Origin: Sphingomonadaceae bacterium
GTDB lineage: Bacteria > Pseudomonadota > Alphaproteobacteria > Sphingomonadales > Sphingomonadaceae
Direction: 5' to 3'
DNA: 32,789 bases
Assembly (NCBI GenBank): GCA_947477055.1
Contig: CANJSX010000007.1
Coordinates: forward strand, 1 to 32,789
The notes beneath the pieces were generated by a model, which was given only the letters and a program-made list of their open reading frames with translations, did no database searches and was not told the DNA's origin. A program made the position numbers and the translations under genes. Below, in pieces: positions 26,666-32,789 of this stretch (position 1 is the first letter of the stretch; each line of letters begins with the position of its first letter).

Positions 26666-27086
26666 GACGCAGTTTCCAGATCGGCGCGCGGCCATCGGTG
26701 GTGGGCTGGTAGACGTCTGGCCAGGTAGCGAAGGCCCGCTCGGCGTCGGCCGGGTTCATCGGCACTTCGGGCGCGAAGGCATCGAAACCGCAGCGGCGCA
26801 GGGCGTTGAGCTGATCGACCGCGACATCGCCGACCGCGCGCAGCTCGCCAGCATAGCCCGCCTCGCGCAGAATCCGCGCCGCCGAATAGCCGCGCCCGTC
26901 ACCGAAGCCGGGGAAGTTGACCTCAACCAGCCGGATCCGGTCCAGATGCGGGAGCAGAGCGCGGGCATCGTCGCCCGGCTCGATTCGCACCGCCGAGGCG
27001 TTGGTCTGATCGCCGAAGGAATCGGCGGTGACGGCGGGATCGCCGACCGGTTCGTCGTCGCGGAAGCGGATTTGGGCTTCAACCAT
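26658..27086 (-). CDS. DUF934 family protein of the sulfite reduction operon
   Basis: Small soluble protein of 142 aa, recognised as DUF934 by the LVEVNFPGFGDGRGYSAARILR segment and the following GELRAVGDVAVDQLNALRRCGFDAF. The family is often annotated as probably involved in sulfite reduction because it neighbours cysI and cysH; I know of no proven activity. There is only one cysteine and no Fe-S or flavin motif, so an electron-carrier role has no visible support. It overlaps both cysI (ATGGTTGA) and cysH (ATGGCTGA) by 8 nt, so expression is tightly linked to both. Confidence 0.85.
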   Translation of the reverse strand: MVEAQIRFRDDEPVGDPAVTADSFGDQTNASAVRIEPGDDARALLPHLDRIRLVEVNFPGFGDGRGYSAARILREAGYAGELRAVGDVAVDQLNALRRCGFDAFAPEVPMNPADAERAFATWPDVYQPTTDGRAPIWKLRHG

Positions 27087-28707
27087 AGATCGCCTCCTTG
27101 AACGGGGCCATGCCGATGCGGCGGTAGGTATCGAGGAAGCGTTCCTCGCCCTCCTTGTTGGCCAGATAGACGCCGGTGGCCGTCTCGATCGCGCCGACGA
27201 TCCCGTCCTCGTCGAAGCCGGGGCCGGTGATCTGGCCGAGCGAAGTATCCGCGCCCTCGCTGCCGCCGAGCAGGAGCTGGTAATTCTCCACCCCCTTGCG
27301 GTCGACGCCGAGGATGCCGATGTGGCCGGCGTGGTGATGGCCGCAGGCGTTGATGCAGCCCGAGATCTTGAGCTTGATCTCGCCCAGCTCGCCCTCGCGC
27401 CCGGCGAAACGCTCGGAAATCTTCTGTGCGACCGGGATTGAGCGGGCGTTGGCGAGGCTGCAGTAATCCAGCCCCGGGCAGGCGATGATATCGCCGATGG
27501 TGTCGAGGTTCGCGGTCGAGAGACCCGCTTCGTCCAGCCTGGTCCACAGCGCGTGGAGATCGGCTTTCTTCACATGTGCCAGCACGATGTTCTGGGCATG
27601 AGTGACGCGCAGCTCGTCGAAGGCATATTCCTTGGCGAGGTCGGCCATCAGGCGGATCTGGTCGGCGCTGGCATCGCCGGGGATGCCGCCGACCGGCTTG
27701 AGGCTGATCGTGACGATGGCATAGCCCGGCACGCGGTGCGCGGCGGTGTTGCGATCGACCCACAGCGCAAAATCGGGATCGGAGCGGTCGACGCTGTCAG
27801 TCAGGCCGCTCTCAAAGGCGGGATCGGCGAACTGCGCCTTGATCCGCTCCAGCTCAGCCAGTGGCGGCTCGATGCCTTGCGTGAGCAGGTGGGCGAACTC
27901 GGCCTCGACCTGGCGGGTGTATTCCTTCTTGCCCAGCTCGTGGACGAGGATCTTGATCCGCGCCTTGTACTTGTTGTCGCGCCGTCCGTAGCGATTGTAG
28001 ACGCGCAGGCAGGCCTCGGAATAGGTCACCAGCTGGTCGAGCGGGACGAAGGCGTTGATGCAGGGCGCGATCATCGGGGTGCGGCCCATGCCGCCGCCGA
28101 CATAGAAAGCCGCGCCGATTTCGCCCTTGTCGTTCTTCACGATCTCGATGCCGATGTCGTGCAGCCGCATCGCCGCGCGATCGGTGGCCGAGGCGATCAC
28201 CGCGATCTTGAACTTGCGCGGCAGGTAGCTGAATTCCGGGTGGAAGCTCGACCACTGGCGCAGCAGCTCGGCATAGGGGCGCGGATCGACCAGCTCGTCG
28301 GCGGCGGCCCCGGCGTACTGGTCGGAGCTGATGTTGCGGATGCAGTTGCCGCTGGTCTGGATCGCATGCATCTCGACCTTCGCCAGATCGGCGAGGATGT
28401 CGGGCGCGTCTTCCAGCTTGATCCAGTTGTACTGGATGTTCTGCCGGGTGGTGAAGTGGCCATAGCCACGGTCATACTTGTCGGCGATGTCACCCAGCAC
28501 CCGCATCTGCGCACTGCTAAGCGTGCCATAGGGCACCGCTACGCGCAGCATATAGGCGTGCAGCTGCAGATAGAGGCCGTTCATCAGCCGCAGCGGGCGG
28601 AACTTGTCCTCGGGCAGGCTGCCATCAAGCCGGCGGTGGACCTGATCGCGGAACTCGGCAACGCGAGCATCGACCATGGCCTGGTCGTAAGTGTCATACT
28701 TGTACAT
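27079..28707 (-). CDS. cysI: Sulfite reductase hemoprotein (nitrite/sulfite reductase family)
   Basis: Siroheme/[4Fe-4S] enzyme that reduces sulfite to sulfide in six electrons. The cysteine ligands are visible as CPGLDYC (Cys410 and 416) and GCINACGHH (Cys451 and 455), the CX5C...CX3C pattern of the family. The half-repeats YGHFTTRQNIQYNW and KEYAFDELRVTHAQNI are also typical. The length of 542 aa is normal. The operon has no cysJ flavoprotein gene, so electrons may come from ferredoxin or another donor; this is inference. Nitrite as substrate cannot be excluded by sequence, but the cysH and cobA neighbours favour sulfite. Its start overlaps the DUF2849 stop (TGATG). Confidence 0.93.
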   Translation of the reverse strand: MYKYDTYDQAMVDARVAEFRDQVHRRLDGSLPEDKFRPLRLMNGLYLQLHAYMLRVAVPYGTLSSAQMRVLGDIADKYDRGYGHFTTRQNIQYNWIKLEDAPDILADLAKVEMHAIQTSGNCIRNISSDQYAGAAADELVDPRPYAELLRQWSSFHPEFSYLPRKFKIAVIASATDRAAMRLHDIGIEIVKNDKGEIGAAFYVGGGMGRTPMIAPCINAFVPLDQLVTYSEACLRVYNRYGRRDNKYKARIKILVHELGKKEYTRQVEAEFAHLLTQGIEPPLAELERIKAQFADPAFESGLTDSVDRSDPDFALWVDRNTAAHRVPGYAIVTISLKPVGGIPGDASADQIRLMADLAKEYAFDELRVTHAQNIVLAHVKKADLHALWTRLDEAGLSTANLDTIGDIIACPGLDYCSLANARSIPVAQKISERFAGREGELGEIKLKISGCINACGHHHAGHIGILGVDRKGVENYQLLLGGSEGADTSLGQITGPGFDEDGIVGAIETATGVYLANKEGEERFLDTYRRIGMAPFKEAIYG

Positions 28708-29003
28708 CAGATCACCCAGTTGCCGGCTGCAGGGTCGGCGGGCTTGAGGGAAAGGTCGAGCCGCACGGTCGGGCCGAGCGCCCGGATGCGTTCCTTGATA
28801 TGGGCCGGGCGGACGCCCTCGGCGGTCTTCTCGCCGTCCACGGCATAGGCCGAAACGACATGGCGCGCCGCCTCTTCCCGGGCGAGGATGGTATCGGCCT
28901 CGGCGCCGGCATCCGCCGCGTCGTCAACATGCAGCGACCAGCCGCTGCCGTCCCACCAGGTGACGGCGCCGGTCTTCAAATCATTTCCGGTCAGGATATT
29001 CAC
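28707..29003 (-). CDS. DUF2849 family protein
   Basis: A 98-aa soluble protein starting NILTGNDLKTGAVTWWDG, with an acidic middle and a final ARGx-like DLSLKPADPAAGNWVI. I recognise it as DUF2849, a small alphaproteobacterial family encoded between cobA/cysG and cysI. Its function is unknown. It contains no cysteine, so it cannot carry an Fe-S cluster alone. The start is GTG 29003 in a GTGA overlap with the cobA stop, and its stop overlaps the cysI ATG, so it is translated as part of the same unit. A role as assembly or regulatory partner of CysI is conceivable but unproven. Confidence 0.82.
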   Translation of the reverse strand: MNILTGNDLKTGAVTWWDGSGWSLHVDDAADAGAEADTILAREEAARHVVSAYAVDGEKTAEGVRPAHIKERIRALGPTVRLDLSLKPADPAAGNWVI

Positions 29004-29770
29004 TTCGCAGCCTCCAGCGCCACAGCGCGCAGTTCGATTTCATTCCGCGCCGCGACCTCACCGATCACGATCAGCGCGGGGCTTTGCACCTTGTGCTTTG
29101 CCACCAGCGCGGCGAGGCCGGCCAGTGAACCACGCAGCACGCGCATATCGGCCCTTGTGGCGTTCTCGATCACCGCTACGGCCACATCCGGTGCCACGCC
29201 ATCGGCGATCAGCTTTTCGGCGATCGCCTCGGACGTGGCAACACCCATGTAGATCACCAGCGTGCGGCCCTTGCCGGCAAGGCCAGCCCAGTCCTGCTCA
29301 GTCAGACCCTTGCACTGGCCGGCAACGAAGCTGACGATCGAGGCGCTGTCACGGTGGGTCAGCGGGATCTGCGCCGCCGCCGCCGCGCCCAGCGCCGCGC
29401 TGACGCCGGGGACGACCTCGACCGGCACTCCGGCGGCACGGCAGACCTCAGCTTCTTCTCCGCCGCGACCGAATACGAAGGGATCGCCGCCCTTGAGCCG
29501 CACCACTTCGGTCCCGGCCTGCGCCTCGCGCACAAGCAGGGCGTTGATCTCGTCCTGCCGCATCGTGTGGCGCGAACGGCTTTTGGCGACGGAGATCATC
29601 CGGGTTCCGGGCCGCGCCATGGCGAGGATCGCGGGATCGACCAATCCGTCGTGCACGATCAGCCGCGCATTCATCACCAGCCGTGCGGCGCGCAGCGTCA
29701 GCAGATCGGGATCGCCGGGACCGGCGCCGACCAGCCAGACCTTGGCTGGATTGGAGGCAGCTATGCTCAT
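29000..29770 (-). CDS. cobA: Uroporphyrinogen-III C-methyltransferase
   Basis: SAM-dependent enzyme that makes precorrin-2, the precursor of siroheme needed by CysI. The tetrapyrrole methylase motifs are clear: GAGPGDPDLLT near residue 15, VRLKGGDPFVFGRGGEE, PGVSAALGAAAAAQIPLTHR and the late VIGEVAA. The 256-aa length covers only the methyltransferase domain, so the precorrin-2 dehydrogenase/ferrochelatase part of CysG is missing here and must come from elsewhere. It is the first gene of the cobA-DUF2849-cysI-DUF934-cysH operon. No good SD is seen before the ATG. Confidence 0.93.
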   Translation of the reverse strand: MSIAASNPAKVWLVGAGPGDPDLLTLRAARLVMNARLIVHDGLVDPAILAMARPGTRMISVAKSRSRHTMRQDEINALLVREAQAGTEVVRLKGGDPFVFGRGGEEAEVCRAAGVPVEVVPGVSAALGAAAAAQIPLTHRDSASIVSFVAGQCKGLTEQDWAGLAGKGRTLVIYMGVATSEAIAEKLIADGVAPDVAVAVIENATRADMRVLRGSLAGLAALVAKHKVQSPALIVIGEVAARNEIELRAVALEAAK

Positions 29771-30049
29771 GCTGGGGGAGATGGGCCTGTGCGGGGATTG
29801 ATGCCAGCCAGAATGGCTTTAGCCCGCCTTAGGAAAAGTTCCTCCCCGAAACGGGAAGGCCCATCAAATATAAATTGGCCACACCTGTTTTCGTCATCCT
29901 GAACTTGTTTCAGGACCCATCATGCCACACGACTGGAGCCCTCGAGTTTGGCGGAATTGTGCCAGAAAGCGCCAAGGAACCAACCTCCGATCAAACCGGG
30001 AAATGGGCCCTGAAACAAGTTCAGGGTGACGATTCTGGAGGTGCAAATG
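29771..30049. other. Intergenic region with candidate cobA promoter and repeats
   Basis: This 279-nt gap separates mscS from cobA, both on the minus strand. It holds a degenerate CCTCCCC/GGGAAGG hairpin (29841-29859), an AT-rich patch (AAATATAAATT near 29867) that could be part of the cobA promoter, and the 29-nt inverted repeat pair listed separately. No ORF with support was seen. The presence of a promoter is inferred from position only. Confidence 0.4.
29891..30032. repeat. 29-nt inverted repeat pair (TCATCCTGAACTTGTTTCAGG type)
   Basis: The left arm 29891-29919 and right arm 30004-30032 are reverse complements at 27 of 29 positions, around an 84-nt centre. Each arm has its own small hairpin, CCTGAA/TTCAGG. 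I recall this motif as an interspersed repeat in sphingomonad genomes; that is from memory, not from a search. Confidence 0.8.
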
Positions 30050-30952
30050 CTATTTGCGGCCCCCTCCCCGGTCCGGGGAGGGAGGCCATTGCTTCACATG
30101 GATGTCGCGCTGCGGGAAGGGCAGTTTCACGCCGTTGTCGCGGAACAGCACCCAGATCCGCTTGAGCACGTCGGAGCGGACGTTGCCGACGCCGGCTTCC
30201 GGATCGTCGATCCACAGCTGGATCTCGAACTGGATCGCACTGTCACCAAAGGCCGAGAGCCAGATCGAGGGCGCGGGTTCGGTATGGACGCGAGGAACCT
30301 CCATGACTGCCTGCAGCATCAGCTTCTCGGCCAACTCGATATCGCTGCCATAAGCGATCCCGACCGGGATCTTGAGCCGGACGTCGCGGGTCGAGAACGA
30401 CCAGTTCTCGACCTGGCTGGTCATCAGCAGCTCGTTGGGAATGAGATATTCGATCTGGTCGCGGGTTGTGACGGAAACCGCGCGGATGCCGATGCGGTTG
30501 ACCTGCCCGACGGTGCGCTGCGCCCCGTCGCCCACCGCGATCACGTCGCCCGGCTTGATCGAGCGGTCCATCAGCAAGATGATCCCGGAGATCAGATTGC
30601 CGAAGGTCTTCTGCAGGCCGAAACCGATGGCGAGCCCCAGCGCGCCCGAGAACACCGTCAGCGCCGACAGGCTGATCCCGAGGAAGTCGATCGCGGTCAG
30701 GATCAGCAGGATCCACACCGCGATTCCGGTGAGCTTTTCGCCGAGCAGCCGCTGGGTCGCGTCGAGCCGGTGCATCCGGCGGAAGAAACGGCGCACCAGC
30801 AGGTTGGCGAGCCGCCCGGCCATCACCACCGCGACGACAACGATGACCATCAGCGCCGCGCGATAGAGCGAGACGTGATAATGGCCGAAATCGAAGCCGA
30901 AACTGTCGAGCCAGTTCGAAAATTCTCGGATGTCGTGCGCCAGCCGCTTCAT
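30050..30952 (-). CDS. MscS-family mechanosensitive ion channel
   Basis: Inner-membrane channel of 300 aa. After a short N-terminus there is a hydrophobic segment (ALMVIVVVAVVMAGRLANLLV), a second one (IAVWILLILTAIDFLGI) and the pore helix FSGALGLAIGFGLQKTFGNLISGI, the MscS TM3 signature. The beta domain begins at RSIKPGDVIAVG, followed by the cytoplasmic vestibule. The track ORF starts at 31072 within the upstream gene; ATG 30952 forms an ATGA overlap with that gene's stop and is preferred, with ATG 30964 possible. The last dozen residues (PPSPDRGGGRK) are encoded by a GC palindrome. Family function is osmotic release; a link to its sulfur-metabolism neighbours is unproven. Confidence 0.9.
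   Translation of the reverse strand: MKRLAHDIREFSNWLDSFGFDFGHYHVSLYRAALMVIVVVAVVMAGRLANLLVRRFFRRMHRLDATQRLLGEKLTGIAVWILLILTAIDFLGISLSALTVFSGALGLAIGFGLQKTFGNLISGIILLMDRSIKPGDVIAVGDGAQRTVGQVNRIGIRAVSVTTRDQIEYLIPNELLMTSQVENWSFSTRDVRLKIPVGIAYGSDIELAEKLMLQAVMEVPRVHTEPAPSIWLSAFGDSAIQFEIQLWIDDPEAGVGNVRSDVLKRIWVLFRDNGVKLPFPQRDIHVKQWPPSPDRGGGRK
30062..30082. repeat. Perfect GC palindrome inside the mscS 3' end
   Basis: CCCTCCCCGG-T-CCGGGGAGGG, a 10-bp perfect stem around one base, lies within the last codons of mscS. Its core (CTCCCC...GGGGAG) is shared with the element at 25718-25851. Confidence 0.7.
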
Positions 30953-32178
30953 GCCTTGCCCCATGCGCCAAGCGCCTGTTCGATATCCGCGATGAGATCG
31001 GCGGGGTCTTCCAGCCCGATCGAGAGGCGCACGCCGAAGCGGTCTTCCGCTGCCATTCCGGCAAGCGGCCATGCGCTGGCGGTGCGGATCGGTGCGGGAT
31101 CGACCGGGGTGGCGAGGCTCTCGAACCCGCCCCAGCTAAAGCCGATGCCGAACAGGGCGAGGGCGTCGATGAAACCATCGCGCGCATCGGAACTACCGCC
31201 CTTGAACACGAAACTGAACAGCCCGCAGCCGCCGGTGAAATCGCGGCTCCACAGCTCGTGCCCCGGCGATCCGGGCAGCATCGGGCAGAGCACGCGGGAG
31301 ACTTCTGGCCGGGCGGCCAGCCATTCGGCGATGGCCAGCGCGCTGGCGGTCTCGCGTTCGAGCCTGACGCCCATGGTCCTGATCCCGCGCAAAGCGAGCG
31401 CCGCATCGTCGGGCGAAACCACATGGCCGAGCTGCTGCGCGGTGCGGCGGAGTTTGCCGTACCATTGCACCTCGGCGCTGGCGCTGCCCATCATCAGGTC
31501 GGCATGGCCGCCGATATGCTTGGAGAGCGACATAATGGTAATGTCAGCCCCCCGCTCCAGCGCCGGGAAACCCAGCGGTCCGGCCCAGGTGTTGTCGAAG
31601 ATCACCGTTATGTTTCGTTCGCGGGCGAGGGCGGCCAGTGCCGGCATGTCCTGCACGTCCATCGTCAGACTGCCGGGGGATTCGAGCAGCACCGCCCTGG
31701 TTCGTTCGCAACAGGCGGCGGCGAAGGCGGCAGGGTCGAGCGGATCGAACCAGCGCGTCTCGATCCCGCAATCCTTCAGCAGCCCGTGCGCCATGCTGCG
31801 GCTCGGCTCATAGGCATTGTCGGTCATCAGCAGCACGTCGCCGCTGCGCAGCACCGCCAGCAGGACACCGGCAATCGCCGCGACGCCGGATGGGTAGAGC
31901 AGAGTGCCTGCAGCGCCGGGCTCCAGTTCGGTCAGCGCCTCGGCCAGCGCCCACTGCGTCGGGGCGCCGCGGCGGCCGTAGTAGAAGTGGCCGTCTTCAT
32001 TGGGCCGCCCTTTGCGCAGCGCCGCCATGCTCTCGTAGAGGTGGGTGCTGGCACGCCAGATCGGCGGGTTGACCACGCCGCCGAGGGTATCGGGCGCAGT
32101 GGTCCAGCGCGGGTCGCGGCCGGCATTGACCAGCCGGGTGCCGGGTTGCTTGTCCTTGCCACTGCCCTTGCCGGCCAT
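30949..32178 (-). CDS. metC: Cystathionine beta-lyase-like PLP enzyme
   Basis: Trans-sulfuration enzyme of the Cys/Met metabolism PLP family (fold type I), 409 aa. The YYGRRGAPTQWALAEALTELE segment resembles proteobacterial cystathionine beta-lyases. The PLP lysine is Lys220 in SLSKHIGGHAD, and FDNTWAGPLGF holds the cofactor-binding Asp. The likely reaction is cystathionine to homocysteine, pyruvate and ammonia, but C-S lyase relatives with other substrates cannot be separated by eye. I use ATG 32178 (MAGKGSGKDK) rather than the track's 32229, because it lies 2 nt after the sseA stop. The stop overlaps mscS (ATGA). Confidence 0.85.
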   Translation of the reverse strand: MAGKGSGKDKQPGTRLVNAGRDPRWTTAPDTLGGVVNPPIWRASTHLYESMAALRKGRPNEDGHFYYGRRGAPTQWALAEALTELEPGAAGTLLYPSGVAAIAGVLLAVLRSGDVLLMTDNAYEPSRSMAHGLLKDCGIETRWFDPLDPAAFAAACCERTRAVLLESPGSLTMDVQDMPALAALARERNITVIFDNTWAGPLGFPALERGADITIMSLSKHIGGHADLMMGSASAEVQWYGKLRRTAQQLGHVVSPDDAALALRGIRTMGVRLERETASALAIAEWLAARPEVSRVLCPMLPGSPGHELWSRDFTGGCGLFSFVFKGGSSDARDGFIDALALFGIGFSWGGFESLATPVDPAPIRTASAWPLAGMAAEDRFGVRLSIGLEDPADLIADIEQALGAWGKA

Positions 32179-32180
32179 GC

Positions 32181-32789
32181 TCAGCCCGCGGCCTTCATCG
32201 CCTTGGGCGTATCCGGATCGCCGCCCCATTCGGTCCAGCTGCCATCGTAGAGCGCGGTGTCATGCTTGCCGATCAGGTGGAGGGCGAACAGCAGCACGCA
32301 GGCGGTGACGCCGCTGCCGCAGCTGGTGGTGACGGGCTTGGAGAGATCGACCCCGGCAGCCTCGAACGCCGCGCGGATGCCGTCGGTGTCCTTGAAGGTG
32401 CCGTCGGGGTTGTAGAGCGCGGTGTAGGGGACGTTGAGCGAGCCCGGGATATGGCCGCTGGCGATGTTGGGGCGCGGATCTGGATCGCTGCCGGCCCAGC
32501 GCCCGGCGCCGCGTGCATCGACCACCTGCTCGGCCTGGCTGGCGATATTGGCGAGGACGTCCTGCTTGCTGCGGACCTTCCCGACATCCGACCAAGCGGT
32601 GTAGTGGCGGTGGCGCAGCGCAATGCTGCCTGTCTCGAGCGGACGGCCTTCCGCTTTCCACTTGGCGAGGCCGCCATCGAGCAGCGCGACATTCTGCGCG
32701 CCGAACAGCTTGAGCATGAACCAGGCGCGGGCGGAGGTTTTCACCGCGCTGTCATCATACAGCACGGTCCGGCTGCCGTCGCCCAGCCC
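32181..32789 (-). CDS. sseA: 3-mercaptopyruvate sulfurtransferase-like rhodanese (5' partial)
   Basis: Two-domain rhodanese-type sulfurtransferase; about 202 residues are visible. The frame stays open to the window edge, so the N-terminus is missing. The GTG used by the ORF track (32765) is an internal Val in GSRTVLYDDSAVK. The visible part includes the end of the first domain (YDDSAVKTSARAWFMLKLFGA) and the whole second domain, with the active-site loop CGSGVTAC, which is the mercaptopyruvate sulfurtransferase type. The C-terminal GSWTEWGGDP is also typical. It is the upstream partner of metC and mscS on this strand. Confidence 0.88.
   Translation of the reverse strand, partial: GLGDGSRTVLYDDSAVKTSARAWFMLKLFGAQNVALLDGGLAKWKAEGRPLETGSIALRHRHYTAWSDVGKVRSKQDVLANIASQAEQVVDARGAGRWAGSDPDPRPNIASGHIPGSLNVPYTALYNPDGTFKDTDGIRAAFEAAGVDLSKPVTTSCGSGVTACVLLFALHLIGKHDTALYDGSWTEWGGDPDTPKAMKAAG

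Noticed and set aside
27553-28848. 431-aa plus-strand ORF opposite cysI
   Set aside because: Antisense of a well-supported sulfite reductase gene; the translation is typical of the reverse frame of GC-rich coding DNA.
29826-29840. GGCTAAAGCC-like sequence (minus strand) before cobA, resembling the core of a SAM-II riboswitch
   Set aside because: Only a short piece resembles it. I cannot find the pairing stem and the rest of the conserved sequence, so no riboswitch is claimed.
30026-31813. 595-aa plus-strand ORF opposite mscS and metC
   Set aside because: It is a high-GC antisense shadow. The minus-strand frames carry clear family motifs (MscS pore helix, PLP lysine), while this frame has no recognisable domain and low-complexity Arg/Ser/Ala composition.

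Overview
The window looks like chromosomal DNA of a GC-rich alphaproteobacterium, most likely order Sphingomonadales (Erythrobacteraceae/Sphingomonadaceae type). I base this on the gene order (dcw cluster, then a SPOR protein, proC, obgE-proB), the DUF2849 and DUF934 genes flanking a sulfite reductase gene, MurE with the meso-DAP motif, and palindromic intergenic repeats of a style I associate with sphingomonads. That assignment is inference; no database search was run. No phage, transposase, CRISPR array or toxin-antitoxin locus was seen.

Region 1 (1-17188, + strand) is the division and cell wall (dcw) cluster: ftsL-like, ftsI, murE, murF, mraY, murD, ftsW, murG, murC, murB, ddl, ftsQ, ftsA, ftsZ. 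From ftsL to ftsA all twelve junctions overlap by 1 or 4 nt (ATGA, GTGA, TGATG or TAATG), so this is one translationally coupled unit. Only ftsZ has its own leader (133 nt), which carries a DnaA-box-like sequence and a GANTC site. The cluster makes UDP-MurNAc-pentapeptide (MurB, C, D, E, F, Ddl), moves it to lipid II (MraY, MurG) and polymerises and cross-links it at the septum (FtsW, FtsI) under the FtsZ/FtsA/FtsQ/FtsL divisome.

Region 2 (17189-22350, + strand) holds a secreted TPR/SPOR protein (probably septal peptidoglycan binding), a YbjN-family protein, proC, a Bax inhibitor-1 family membrane protein with a strong terminator, a proline-rich lipoprotein of unknown function, and tRNA-Ala(CGC) with encoded CCA.

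Region 3 (22351-25858, + strand) starts with a long imperfect inverted repeat directly after the tRNA, then obgE, proB and a coupled NAD(P)-dependent epimerase/reductase. It ends in a double-hairpin inverted repeat between convergent genes.

Region 4 (25859-32789, - strand) is sulfur metabolism. One tightly overlapping operon is cobA (siroheme synthesis), DUF2849, cysI (sulfite reductase), DUF934 and cysH (Fe-S type APS reductase). Upstream of it lies a second unit: sseA-like sulfurtransferase (cut by the window edge), a cystathionine beta-lyase-like PLP enzyme and a MscS-family channel coupled to it by an ATGA overlap. The 279-nt gap between the two units carries a 29-nt inverted repeat pair and small GC-rich palindromes, one of which lies inside the end of the mscS coding sequence.

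Most of the window is ordinary core genome. The points most worth checking are the interspersed palindromic repeats, the uncharacterised DUF934/DUF2849 partners of CysI, the mscS-metC coupling and the ftsZ leader.
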